A stretch of DNA of 64,000 nucleotides from Prevotella sp. (GTDB lineage Bacteria > Bacteroidota > Bacteroidia > Bacteroidales > Bacteroidaceae): contig JAEEVW010000006.1 in the NCBI GenBank assembly GCA_016291085.1, forward strand, positions 1-64,000. Reading direction: 5' to 3'. This document shows positions 8,689-17,323 of the stretch, in pieces. The position numbers were made by a program, and so were the translations under genes. The notes beneath the pieces were generated by a model that worked only from the letters and a program-made list of their open reading frames with translations, had not been told where the DNA came from and searched no databases. How positions within the stretch are numbered: the first letter of the stretch is position 1; each line of letters opens with the position of its first letter.

Positions 8689-8746
8689 AGGTGTACAAAT
8701 TGTGAGATTTTGTACACCTTATTAAAAAAAAAAATTCGTACCTTTG
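8689..8746 (+). promoter_or_regulatory. Promoter and 11-bp palindromic operator of the 8778 gene
   Basis: AGGTGTACAAA (8689-8699) and TTTGTACACCT (8709-8719) are perfect inverted arms with a 9-bp spacer. They lie just upstream of a -7 box TACCTTTG at 8739-8746. The right arm falls near the expected -33 position, so a bound regulator would block or position RNA polymerase. Confidence 0.65.
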
Positions 8747-8777
8747 CCACCAAAATCATTAATCATTAAAACAGAAC

Positions 8778-10103
8778 ATGAAATCAGAACTGAAAAGATT
8801 GTTTCCTCGGGCAGCCATGACGCTGCTCGTGATGCTGCTTACAAGCATCAGTGCGTGGGCAGAATGGGACGGCGGAACATATACCGCCACGACGAATGAA
8901 ATCATCAATACGGGAATCAACGTCAATGCTGACGCAACCCTGACGATTAATTCAGGAGTGACTATAACTGTCAACGGAGGCATCGTAGTTGCCGACGGAA
9001 AGAAGCTGACTATAACAGGCAGTGGTACACTGAAAGTATACGGCATCAATGGCGACGAAGGGGCAGCAACCGAACCTGGTTGTGGTAATGGCAACCGCGG
9101 CAGTCAGGGAAATGGCGCTATTGTGGGTAACGTGATTATCAATGGTGCGACCGTGGAAGCCACTGGCGGCGATGGCGGCAATGGCGGCTATGCGTTCAGT
9201 GGTTCTTTAATATTATATGGTGGCACGGTCATTGCCAATGGTGGCGATGGTGGTAGCGGGGGAATCTCCGGAACTTCCAGCTATGCATTTTCCCAAAGCG
9301 TCACCTTCGAAGCTGCTTCGTACACGATAACGGGCAATGGGGCTTCCACAAACGATGTCATAGGCTATCAATATGTCGACATCACCGCTGCTGATGCCAT
9401 TCCTTACCTCGATGCCGACGGTAACACGCAGTACTGCACGAACTTCACCGTGCTGACGGGCAGCGAGACGAGCCTCAGCGCAGGCTGGTATGTGGCGCAG
9501 GGCACCATCAACTACGACCACCAGATTTATTTCAACGGTACCGCCCACCTCATACTGGCCGACGGCTGCAAGATGACGGTGGAACCGACCAACGACAATC
9601 AGGTCCGTGCCATCGAGGCTGGCAACCTCACCATCTATGCCCAGAGCAATGGCAGCGCCGCCGGCTCACTGACCGCCATTATCAACTATCCACAGGACAA
9701 TTCTGCTGGAACCGCTGCTATCATGGGCGTGAGGCTTACCATTAACGGTGGCAACATTACTGCTAGAAGCACTAACACCGGCAATACTACAAATGCAGGA
9801 CATGGCGGCATTGCTGGGCAATCTGGCCTCACCATCAACGGCGGCAATATCGTCGCCACGAGCGAAAGTACTGAAAAGGGCTGCGGTATTACCGGTCCGA
9901 TTACCATCAACTGGAACAATGACAATTGCTCCCTCTATTTCTATCCTTACAGAAACGATGGCTTCGGCAGCTATATGAAGATAGCCGACGGCAAGACGAT
10001 ATCGGACGGCACGAATACCTATAGCGGAACCCTGAGTGAAGAACAGAAGGCTGCCATCGTCCGCAAACAAGGTGACAAGGGACTGGTACCTGTCACATTT
10101 TAA
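8778..10103 (+). CDS. Secreted glycine/asparagine-rich repetitive protein (adhesin-like)
   Basis: 441 residues with a clear signal peptide (hydrophobic TLLVMLLTSISAWA, cleavage near A28). The mature part is low-complexity beta-structure: repeated ADATLTINSGVTITVNGG and DGKKLTITGSGTLKVYG units typical of right-handed beta-helices, then glycine-rich loops (GGDGGNGGYAF, GGDGGSGG) and more NGGNITA repeats. No C-terminal sorting domain is recognised. It has its own promoter with a palindromic operator and is followed by a small exported protein. Probably cell-surface or secreted; ligand unknown. It sits between the two halves of the inferred primase/smalltalk module, inside the inverted repeats. 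Confidence 0.7.
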   Translation: MKSELKRLFPRAAMTLLVMLLTSISAWAEWDGGTYTATTNEIINTGINVNADATLTINSGVTITVNGGIVVADGKKLTITGSGTLKVYGINGDEGAATEPGCGNGNRGSQGNGAIVGNVIINGATVEATGGDGGNGGYAFSGSLILYGGTVIANGGDGGSGGISGTSSYAFSQSVTFEAASYTITGNGASTNDVIGYQYVDITAADAIPYLDADGNTQYCTNFTVLTGSETSLSAGWYVAQGTINYDHQIYFNGTAHLILADGCKMTVEPTNDNQVRAIEAGNLTIYAQSNGSAAGSLTAIINYPQDNSAGTAAIMGVRLTINGGNITARSTNTGNTTNAGHGGIAGQSGLTINGGNIVATSESTEKGCGITGPITINWNNDNCSLYFYPYRNDGFGSYMKIADGKTISDGTNTYSGTLSEEQKAAIVRKQGDKGLVPVTF

Positions 10104-10124
10104 CAACAATTATTAAAGACGGTT

Positions 10125-10313
10125 ATGAAAAAGAACTTATTTCTATTTGCATTGGGCCTGTTGACATTCATGCCGGCACAGGCACAACAGTGGGGCAACC
10201 GGAAAACTCCATCGACTTTTGATATGGAATCGGCTAAGCGTAAGATGCAGATGGAGCTCCATTTTCTCGAGCCAGCAACCACGTGGCAATTCAGGAACAT
10301 CAAGTGTAAGTAA
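10125..10313 (+). CDS. Small exported protein, 62 aa
   Basis: MKKNLFLFALGLLTFMPAQAQ is a standard signal peptide with AQA-Q cleavage near residue 20. The remaining 40 residues (QWGNRKTPSTFDMESAKRKM and on) are charged and not recognised. It begins 21 bp after the glycine-rich gene and shares its promoter, and a strong hairpin follows. It could be a functional small partner of the preceding protein or the 5' remnant of a longer periplasmic protein. Confidence 0.6.
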   Translation: MKKNLFLFALGLLTFMPAQAQQWGNRKTPSTFDMESAKRKMQMELHFLEPATTWQFRNIKCK

Positions 10314-10360
10314 ACATTATTACAGAGCACACCGGGCACCCTGTGAGGATGATGGTATAG

Positions 10361-10408
10361 AAACGGGCTATGACTGTGAGTTTACTCATGAGTTATAGCC
10401 TGTTTTAT
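10361..10408 (+). terminator. Hairpin terminating the 8778-10313 unit
   Basis: AAACGGGCTATgACT (10361-10375) pairs with AGTtATAGCCtGTTT (10391-10405). The following 180 bp show no credible gene up to the hsdM promoter. Confidence 0.6.
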
Positions 10409-10576
10409 AGCATCAGAGACATAGTCTCAACCAGACCAAAAGGGTTTTCCTGGTTTTGGTTATTATTAACACAGGTTTATGCAGGTGACCCTAATTTTGT
10501 GGCCATTTTTTTTAGAAGCGAAGCGGATTTTGAGGGCAAAGCCCGACCCTGCTCTTGTATTAATGAATTAAAAAGT

Positions 10577-10619
10577 TCGGATTATATTTGCGATAATCCG
10601 ATTTTTTTTTGTACTTTTG
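10577..10619 (+). promoter_or_regulatory. hsd operon promoter with overlapping palindrome
   Basis: -33 TTTG at 10587-10590 and -7 TACTTTTG at 10612-10619 are 21 bp apart. TCGGATTAT (10577-10585) and ATAATCCGA (10593-10601) form a perfect 9-bp palindrome that encloses the -33 box. A T-tract follows the palindrome, so it could end read-through from upstream, serve as an operator for control of the restriction operon, or both. Confidence 0.75.
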
Positions 10620-10646
10620 CAAAAGACTACCTACAATTATAATTAT

Positions 10647-12359
10647 ATGTCAACTGAAGATTTACAGAAACGGACAACCGTCAATATACAGGAGAAGGCG
10701 AACCTGATTTGGGCTATTGCTGATAAACTGGTGGGAACATACAAACCCCACGAGTATGGTAATGTCATTTTGCCCATGTGCGTCATCAAGCGTTTCTCCG
10801 ATACACTGGCACCTACCAAGCAGAAGGTTCTTGATGCTAATGCTGTTTGTGAACAGCGAGGACTGGCTGTGAGGAAAGGTTTTCTTACGACTGCCTCAGG
10901 TTATGACTTCTATAATGTGTCGCCATTCACCTTCGAGGGTCTGCTCTCAGATGCGGACAACATTGCCGACAACTTCCGCAGCTACCTGAACCACTTCTCT
11001 GAGAACGTGGTGGATATCATTGAGAAGTTCGACTTCGACAAGGAAATCACCAAACTCGACCATAACGGCATCCTCTACAACGTGATTCAGGAGTTCTGTT
11101 CGAAGAAGGCCTATATGGGAGCCGACGAGATTAGTGCCGTTGATATGGGATACATCTTCGAAGAACTTGTCAGAAAATTCTCTGAGAGTTACGACGAGCA
11201 AGCTGGAGCCCACTTTACTGCTCGTGATATCATCTATCTGATGGCAGAATTGTTGGTAGCTCCTCAACGTGAACAACTCGAAGCCGAAGGTGTGACTGCT
11301 ACCGTTTATGATATGGCGATGGGTACCAGTCAGATGCTCGACTGTCTCAGCGAAAAACTGTTGGACATTGACCCTGAGGCACAGATTACGGAGTTCGGTC
11401 AGGAGTTGAACGAACAGACCTTTGCCATAGCGAAAGCAAATGTGCTCATTAAAGGTGGTGATGCAGAGAATATGCGTCACGGAAATACGCTGAGCGACGA
11501 CAAGTTCGAGGGCTACACCTTCGACTATATTATCTCGAATCCGCCTTTCGGTATCGAGTGGAAGAACGAGAAGAGCAAGGTGGAGGAAGAGCATAAGCGT
11601 GGCGATGCAGGTCGCTTCGCCCCAGGCTTGCCAGCCATTGGCGACAGTCAACAATTGTTTATGCTCAATGGCATTGCCAAGTTGAAGGATACAGGCCGTA
11701 TGGCTATCATTCAGAACGGCTCACCACTGTTCAAGGGTGACGCAGGCAGTGGCGAGAGCAATATCCGAGGCTATCTGCTGGATAACGACTGGTTGGAAGC
11801 CATCGTGCAGATTCCCAACGATATGTTCTACAACACGGGTATTGCCACCTACATCTGGATTGTCACCAAGGACAAGCAGCCAGAGCGCACAGGCAAGGTG
11901 CAGCTGATTGATGCCAGCAAGTGCTGCGAGAAGCGTCGCAAGTCGTTGGGCAACAAACGCAACGAGTTTACCGACCGCTGCATCGACCTGATAGCCAAGG
12001 CTTATATGGCCTTTACGGATGGTGTGTATGAAGACAGCGAGCTGGTGGTAGAGAGCAAGGTGAAGGACTGCGACGACTTCAAGTTCACCAAGGTGGCCAT
12101 CAAACTCCCCAACAAAGGTAAAGACACAGAGAATGTGCCCTTCAAGGAAGACATCGAGGCCTATATGCAAAAGAACGTCTATCCCTACGCGCCAGAGGCC
12201 AAGGTGGATGTGAAAGCCAGCAAGATAGGCTATGAGATTCCTTTCACCCGTGAGTTCTATAAATATGTGGCACCTCGCAAGAGCGACGAGATCTTTGCCC
12301 ACCTGCAGGAGCTGGAGCAGCAGGAGAGTGCGTTAATGGCTAAAATCATGGGACGATGA
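10647..12359 (+). CDS. hsdM: Type I restriction-modification DNA methyltransferase subunit (HsdM)
   Basis: 570 residues from the ATG at 10647; a longer frame from a TTG at 10617 would overlap the -7 box, so the ATG is preferred. The N-terminal HsdM helical domain (KANLIWAIADKLVG, ILPMCVIKRF) precedes the N6-adenine methyltransferase domain, with motif IV SNPPFGIEW near residue 300. Motif I is unusual: VYDMAMGTSQML replaces the common DPACGSGG pattern, so the second glycine of the AdoMet loop is serine. It modifies host DNA together with HsdS. The stop codon overlaps the next start (ATGA). Confidence 0.93.
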   Translation: MSTEDLQKRTTVNIQEKANLIWAIADKLVGTYKPHEYGNVILPMCVIKRFSDTLAPTKQKVLDANAVCEQRGLAVRKGFLTTASGYDFYNVSPFTFEGLLSDADNIADNFRSYLNHFSENVVDIIEKFDFDKEITKLDHNGILYNVIQEFCSKKAYMGADEISAVDMGYIFEELVRKFSESYDEQAGAHFTARDIIYLMAELLVAPQREQLEAEGVTATVYDMAMGTSQMLDCLSEKLLDIDPEAQITEFGQELNEQTFAIAKANVLIKGGDAENMRHGNTLSDDKFEGYTFDYIISNPPFGIEWKNEKSKVEEEHKRGDAGRFAPGLPAIGDSQQLFMLNGIAKLKDTGRMAIIQNGSPLFKGDAGSGESNIRGYLLDNDWLEAIVQIPNDMFYNTGIATYIWIVTKDKQPERTGKVQLIDASKCCEKRRKSLGNKRNEFTDRCIDLIAKAYMAFTDGVYEDSELVVESKVKDCDDFKFTKVAIKLPNKGKDTENVPFKEDIEAYMQKNVYPYAPEAKVDVKASKIGYEIPFTREFYKYVAPRKSDEIFAHLQELEQQESALMAKIMGR

Positions 12360-13231
12360 GCAAGATATCTATCCGTTTTTATAAAGACCGTAAAGTTCGT
12401 GCGGTATGGGATGAAGACCAGAATCAATGGTGGTTTTCAGTGCTTGATATAGTTGGTGCAGTCAACGAACAAGACGACCACGAGAAGAACCGCAATTACT
12501 GGAAGTATCTAAAGGCTAAGTTGCGGAAAGAACAGAGTGAGGTGGTTAGTGATACTACCCAACTGAAATTGACTGCAACTGACGGAAAGAAGTACAACAC
12601 CGACGTCATTAGTCAGACAGGTGTGGAGGAACTCGCAAAATCTATTCGCAACCAACAGGCAATGACTTTCCTCGACTGGTTTAAATACAGTGAAAACACC
12701 ATAGACGGACAAAGCCGCAAAAAAGCATACACACTTTGGGAGAGCAATCTTGTGGCAGACAAAGACGTGGGTAAAGTGAAGGCCTTACAGCAGATTCATG
12801 CTTATCTGTTTGGTGGACTCTATGACTTTGCTGGTAAGATTCGCACAAAGACTATTTCAAAGGGCAACACCTTGTTCTGTCTGGCTGAGCATCTGCATAA
12901 TTATCTGAAGACAGTCGAGGCAATGCCTGAAACCACATTCGACGAGATAGTTGAAAAGTATGTGGAGATGAATGCAGCCCATCCGTTTATGGAGGGAAAT
13001 GGTCGTAGCACACGTATTTGGCTGGACCTTATTTTTAAGAAACGCCTGAAGATGTGTGTAGATTGGAGTAAGATTGACAAACACGAATACCTTGACGCCA
13101 TGATTGCAAGTCATACGGATAGCCTCAGAATCCACGAGTTGCTGAAACAAGCAATGACTGATAAGATAGATGATCGCGAGATATTCATGAAGGGTATTGA
13201 TTATTCTTACTATTATGAGCAGGAGGATTGA
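12356..13231 (+). CDS. BRO-N-like/Fic fusion protein
   Basis: 291 residues. The N-terminal 105 residues (IRFYKDRKVRAVWDEDQNQWWFSVLDIVGAVNE, TGVEELAKS) look like a BRO-N (phage antirepressor) domain. The C-terminal part is a Fic domain with the intact motif HPFMEGNGRSTR (H209-R220) and an upstream flap region (FAGKIRTKTISKGNTLF). Fic enzymes transfer AMP or similar groups to protein hydroxyls. I see no (S/T)xxxE(G/N) inhibitory helix, so control may come from another protein. It overlaps hsdM by 4 bp and precedes hsdS, so it is co-produced with the restriction system. Target unknown; a toxin or guard role is plausible. Confidence 0.85.
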   Translation: MSKISIRFYKDRKVRAVWDEDQNQWWFSVLDIVGAVNEQDDHEKNRNYWKYLKAKLRKEQSEVVSDTTQLKLTATDGKKYNTDVISQTGVEELAKSIRNQQAMTFLDWFKYSENTIDGQSRKKAYTLWESNLVADKDVGKVKALQQIHAYLFGGLYDFAGKIRTKTISKGNTLFCLAEHLHNYLKTVEAMPETTFDEIVEKYVEMNAAHPFMEGNGRSTRIWLDLIFKKRLKMCVDWSKIDKHEYLDAMIASHTDSLRIHELLKQAMTDKIDDREIFMKGIDYSYYYEQED

Positions 13232-13235
13232 GACG

Positions 13236-14522
13236 ATGAGCAGGGAAATGAAACATAGTGGCATTGAGTGGATTGGCGAGATTCCGAAAGAGTGGAAGGT
13301 CGCTAAGCTAAAGCAATTAGGTTCTTATATTAATGGCTATGCTTTTAAACCCGAAGATTGGTCGGATTCTGGCAAACCAATAATTCGCATTCAGGATTTG
13401 ACGGGTTCTTTTTCTAATCCTAATTATTTTAGTGGGACGATTGATAATCGATATTTAATCACAAAAGGTGACATTCTTGTTTCATGGGCTGCGACTTTAG
13501 ATGCATTTATATGGAGTAATGAGGATGGCTGGTTAAACCAGCATATTTTCAAAGCGGTGCCAGATTCATGTATGAATTCCCGTTTCTTTTATTGGCTTAT
13601 CAAAGTTGCAATGGATAACATGAATAATGATAATAAGCATGGTATTGTCATGCAACATGTTACGGTTGGTTTATTTGGAAACTTCTTGGTAGGAGTGCCC
13701 TCTTATTCTGAGCAGCAAAAGATAGCCAACTATTTGGATAAGGTATGTGGTGAGGTGGACGAGATGATAGCCCTGCAAGAGCAGATGATAGAGGAATTAA
13801 AAGCCTATAAGCAATCCGTCATCACAGAGGCTGTCACCAAAGGCCTTAATCCTAATGCTCCCATGCGCGATAGTGGGATTGATTGGATTGGAGAGGTGCC
13901 GGAGCATTGGAAGTTGGAACCTATAAAATACTGTTTTGGAAGACGCTCTGAAAAGAATAATCCTGTCAAAACTAAAGAAAGATTGTCGTTATCTATTGAC
14001 AAAGGCGTAACTCTTTACGCAGAGAAAACAACGAATCTTGACAGATTCAAAGATGATTTTACTCAATATCAATTAGCATATCCCCATGACATTGTTCTCA
14101 ATTGCATGAATATGATAGTTGGCGCTGTAGGGTTATCAAAATATATGGGTTGTGTAAGCCCTGTCTATTATGTGATTTACCCTATAAGGCCAGAAATTGA
14201 TGCTTTATACTATTCTTACTTACTGAATATTTCAACTATCCGAGGTGTGTATTATAGTCTGGGCAAAGGCATTTATGCTATTGAAAGAGGAGAAGGAAGA
14301 GTTAACACTTGTAGGCTTAAAGTGTCTTATGATGATTTTGGAAGACTGGATATTCCGATTCCGCCTATTGATGAGCAAAAGGAAATAACAGAATTCATTC
14401 AAAACAAATGCGCAGAAATCGATGCTCTGATAGCGATTAAGCAAGCGAAGATAGACGAGCTGAAGGATTACAAGAAATCCATCATATATGAGTATGTAAC
14501 TGGTAAAAAGGAAGTGGTATAA
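13236..14522 (+). CDS. hsdS: Type I restriction-modification specificity subunit (HsdS)
   Basis: 428 residues from the ATG at 13236, which has AGGAGG 11 bp upstream; earlier ATGs (13197, 13215) are possible. It shows the internal duplication of HsdS: HSGIEWIGEIPKEWK near the N-terminus and DSGIDWIGEVPEHWK at about residue 212 each begin a target-recognition domain. Each is followed by a coiled-coil conserved region (DEMIALQEQMIEELKAYKQS and DALIAIKQAKIDELKDYKKS). No second hsdS, inverted hsdS fragment or recombinase is nearby, so no shufflon is seen. The gene is visibly AT-richer than hsdM and hsdR. Confidence 0.93.
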   Translation: MSREMKHSGIEWIGEIPKEWKVAKLKQLGSYINGYAFKPEDWSDSGKPIIRIQDLTGSFSNPNYFSGTIDNRYLITKGDILVSWAATLDAFIWSNEDGWLNQHIFKAVPDSCMNSRFFYWLIKVAMDNMNNDNKHGIVMQHVTVGLFGNFLVGVPSYSEQQKIANYLDKVCGEVDEMIALQEQMIEELKAYKQSVITEAVTKGLNPNAPMRDSGIDWIGEVPEHWKLEPIKYCFGRRSEKNNPVKTKERLSLSIDKGVTLYAEKTTNLDRFKDDFTQYQLAYPHDIVLNCMNMIVGAVGLSKYMGCVSPVYYVIYPIRPEIDALYYSYLLNISTIRGVYYSLGKGIYAIERGEGRVNTCRLKVSYDDFGRLDIPIPPIDEQKEITEFIQNKCAEIDALIAIKQAKIDELKDYKKSIIYEYVTGKKEVV

Positions 14523-14523
14523 G

Positions 14524-15447
14524 ATGGCACATGGATTTCATATAAAAGGAACAGAACAGTTTGGATATTCTATGGTAAATAGGTATCTACACTCTTTCTA
14601 TATTTATATGAATACAGTTCAGAGAATATGCAAACTCTATAATTATGCGCCAGTTCATTTCTTGAAAGGTTACGTAGCTCACTCCTGTTATATTCGTCTA
14701 AAGTCGTTTGATACGTTTTTAAAAGTTCTAGTAGAGCATAAAGACTACGTGACTGCAAATTGTATCATGAGAATGCTGGGCGATTGTGTTGCTATATTCC
14801 ATTTGGTCTATATGGAACCCGATGAGAATTTGCGTTTACTTAGACATTGCCTTTACGTACTAGATGGATGCGAATGTAATTTGAGGGTATTGCCAGGATA
14901 TACCATAGAATCAGGAATCCCTGAAAATGAGTTGATTGAAGCTAACAAACAAATAGAATTCAATATTGAGCATCGAAAGCGTATGATGCGCGAAGTTCAG
15001 GAAATTTTGGAGCAGTCACCTCTTAAACAACAAAACCCAGAAGCTTTTAATCGAATTGTAGAGGACCGAAATTGGAAATTCAAGGAGTTTAAGAGTTATA
15101 ACAAGAAGGGACAAAATCAATATCAGTGGAGAGAACTCTACCAACAAATAGATTATACTGAAGGATATGATTTGCTTTCCTATATGTCTCAATATGCACA
15201 CGGCTTAAGCATGAGCAATCTACTAATTAATTTGGATGAGCAAGGCATTGATGGGGTTATAGGCGAAGCTTTAGGATTACTTGATCGAATGAACATGTAT
15301 GTTATGAATTTCTATTCTGAAAAGAATCTGTATATTATAGAAGGTCTTAAAGAACCCGAAATACGAGATAAAATATTGGCTTGTTATGATGAGAAGCATC
15401 GCCCATCAATAGCTGAGTGGGAGAGAAATTTCACTATTCATGTTTAA
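14524..15447 (+). CDS. Uncharacterised alpha-helical protein in defence operon (DUF5677-like appearance)
   Basis: 307 residues, predicted mostly helical, soluble, no signal peptide. Visible features are an aromatic-rich start (YSMVNRYLHSFYIYMNTVQRI), a central charged helix (IEFNIEHRKRMMREVQEILEQ), and YMSQYAHGLSMSNLL near residue 220, recalling the conserved S-x-Y-x-H region of DUF5677/HEPN-like proteins. No canonical HEPN R-x4-6-H motif is certain. It begins 1 bp after hsdS and is AT-rich. Such proteins often accompany defence genes, but its role is unknown. The family label is tentative. Confidence 0.5.
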   Translation: MAHGFHIKGTEQFGYSMVNRYLHSFYIYMNTVQRICKLYNYAPVHFLKGYVAHSCYIRLKSFDTFLKVLVEHKDYVTANCIMRMLGDCVAIFHLVYMEPDENLRLLRHCLYVLDGCECNLRVLPGYTIESGIPENELIEANKQIEFNIEHRKRMMREVQEILEQSPLKQQNPEAFNRIVEDRNWKFKEFKSYNKKGQNQYQWRELYQQIDYTEGYDLLSYMSQYAHGLSMSNLLINLDEQGIDGVIGEALGLLDRMNMYVMNFYSEKNLYIIEGLKEPEIRDKILACYDEKHRPSIAEWERNFTIHV

Positions 15448-15473
15448 ATAAATAAACTTAAAGCAATAATAAT

Positions 15474-17297
15474 ATGACAGCAGCAAATATAAACGTTAAT
15501 AAACAGACAGTACTTCAATTACTAACCAGTGGACAGGAAGTGCCATTTGTTATTCCTGAATATCAACGTCCTTATTCATGGAGCGATGATGAGATTATCA
15601 CTTTGTTTGATGATTTGTGGGGGTTCTCTATTGAACGTACACAGCCAAATGGTGCTAACAGCTATTTCCTCGGATGTATAGTGTCTTATAATGAAAATGG
15701 CGAGCGACAGATAATTGATGGTCAACAGAGAATAACCTCATTAGTTTTGCTTCTCAGGGCTGTGTTTACGATGTTGGAAAACGAAGAGACGAAAACTGAT
15801 GAAGTTTCTAACTTTATCGACCAGATTTTGCCTGCCATATGGAAGAAAGACGAAATGACTGGTAAGGTAAATCGTAGCCAGATGCTGCTTAGGTCTGAGG
15901 TGGTTACCGACTCAGGTAATGAACTATTGCGTAAGATTCTTGAAACAGGAAAAGCGGACCCCAAAGCAACAGATAACTATTCAAAGAACTATAATAAATT
16001 CATTGAGCTCTACTCTGAGAAGGCCAAGAATAGTCCTCACCAGATATTCCAATTTATTTTAGCGTTGTTGAAATACACCATTCTTTTGCCCATCGATGCA
16101 GATGATCAAGAGACGGCACTAACGATATTCAATACGCTGAATAACAGAGGGCTTCCGCTGTCTGATGCAGATATCTTTAAATCCTATATTTATAAGAGCC
16201 TCGATGATGTAGGTAAGAGGGAGTTTATTGATAAATGGAAGAAATTGGAGAGTGATTCGGCAAAAGTAGATGAAAGCATACAGTCACTTTTCTACTACCA
16301 CATGTTCAACTTGCGAGCCAAAGACAATGATGTAAAGACCACAACCCCTGGCGTCAGAAAGTATTATCTGGAGAAGAATAAAAATAGGTTGAACGTAGAG
16401 GTCATTGATAAACTTGAAGAGAGCCTTCATTTGTGGGAGGTGGTAAACGGCCGCGACTCTGTCGAAAGTGAGTCCTGGAGTCAGAATATGGACATCAGAA
16501 AAATCCTTGACTGCCTTTCGTCATATTCCAATGAGTTCTGGAAGTATCCTGTATCCATTTTCTATATGCAGTATAAGGGCAGGAACGATTTTGAAGACTT
16601 GTTCCTGAAGTTTCTGAGGAAACTTTATGTGATGCTTTTGACTCGCTTCCTCGAAGCTCCGACAATAAGCGCTGTTAAGGGAGACATTCTAAAACTTAAC
16701 GCTCAGATTATCAATACTTGTCACCCCGTTTTCGCTGCAGGGTTTGAAGAAAAGAAAACAGATGATGAGTATGAATTGCAGGCTGAGAAAACTAGAACTG
16801 ACAATCTGCTGATTAGGCCAAATAGAAAAGTGGAAAGAATGATGCTTAAAATTCTGGCCTATATGGAAGATAAACAAGACACATTACTTCCTGGTTATTG
16901 GGAGATTGAACACATTTTCCCACAGACATGGGATTCAAAGTACTATACGCTGGATAAGGACGAGGCCAACGATAAATTGGAGCATATCGGTAACAAACTG
17001 CCTTTGGAAAAGAAACTGAACATATCGGCCAGCAATAATTATTTCGATAAGAAAAAGGAGAAGTATAAAGAGTCTGGCATTGCAATTTGCCAAAAGTTGG
17101 GTAATTCATCTTTGGGTGAATGGTATCTTCCCAATATTGAAAAGAATGATGAAAAGATATGTTCCAAACTTAAGGAACTATTTAAGAAGTGGGTAGATGA
17201 ATATGAACCCAAAGAAGCTGCAAATGATAATAAGCCAGAACCAACACCTGAGGAATTGGCGATGATAAAAATGTTGAAAGAAAGGGGGCTTATATAA
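15474..17297 (+). CDS. DUF262/DUF1524 (GmrSD-like) nuclease-type protein
   Basis: 607 residues. The N-terminal DUF262 domain has VIPEYQRPYSW (about 22-32), FLGCIVSY and IDGQQRITSL (D82-R86), the ParB/Srx-like nucleotide-binding motif. The C-terminal domain carries EIEHIFPQTW with H480, the DUF1524 HNH-type nuclease motif, followed by HIGNKLPLEKKLN. GmrS/GmrD fusions of this kind are type IV restriction enzymes that cut phage DNA with glucosylated hydroxymethylcytosine. The match supports that general role but not the exact modification recognised. It lies 26 bp after the preceding gene in the hsd operon, so it probably adds a modification-dependent layer to the type I system. Confidence 0.85.
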   Translation: MTAANINVNKQTVLQLLTSGQEVPFVIPEYQRPYSWSDDEIITLFDDLWGFSIERTQPNGANSYFLGCIVSYNENGERQIIDGQQRITSLVLLLRAVFTMLENEETKTDEVSNFIDQILPAIWKKDEMTGKVNRSQMLLRSEVVTDSGNELLRKILETGKADPKATDNYSKNYNKFIELYSEKAKNSPHQIFQFILALLKYTILLPIDADDQETALTIFNTLNNRGLPLSDADIFKSYIYKSLDDVGKREFIDKWKKLESDSAKVDESIQSLFYYHMFNLRAKDNDVKTTTPGVRKYYLEKNKNRLNVEVIDKLEESLHLWEVVNGRDSVESESWSQNMDIRKILDCLSSYSNEFWKYPVSIFYMQYKGRNDFEDLFLKFLRKLYVMLLTRFLEAPTISAVKGDILKLNAQIINTCHPVFAAGFEEKKTDDEYELQAEKTRTDNLLIRPNRKVERMMLKILAYMEDKQDTLLPGYWEIEHIFPQTWDSKYYTLDKDEANDKLEHIGNKLPLEKKLNISASNNYFDKKKEKYKESGIAICQKLGNSSLGEWYLPNIEKNDEKICSKLKELFKKWVDEYEPKEAANDNKPEPTPEELAMIKMLKERGLI

Positions 17298-17323
17298 AGG
17301 CAATCATAGAAATAGATTAGCAT

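Noticed and set aside
8490..8759. Minus-strand ORF of 89 codons
   Set aside because: It covers the promoter and operator of the 8778 gene and AT-rich non-coding DNA.
10370..10642. 90-codon ORF upstream of hsdM
   Set aside because: It spans a terminator hairpin, the hsd promoter and the hsdM start; no recognisable protein pattern.
13236..14522. Phase-variable hsdS shufflon
   Set aside because: Only one hsdS, no inverted partial copies and no invertase in the window.
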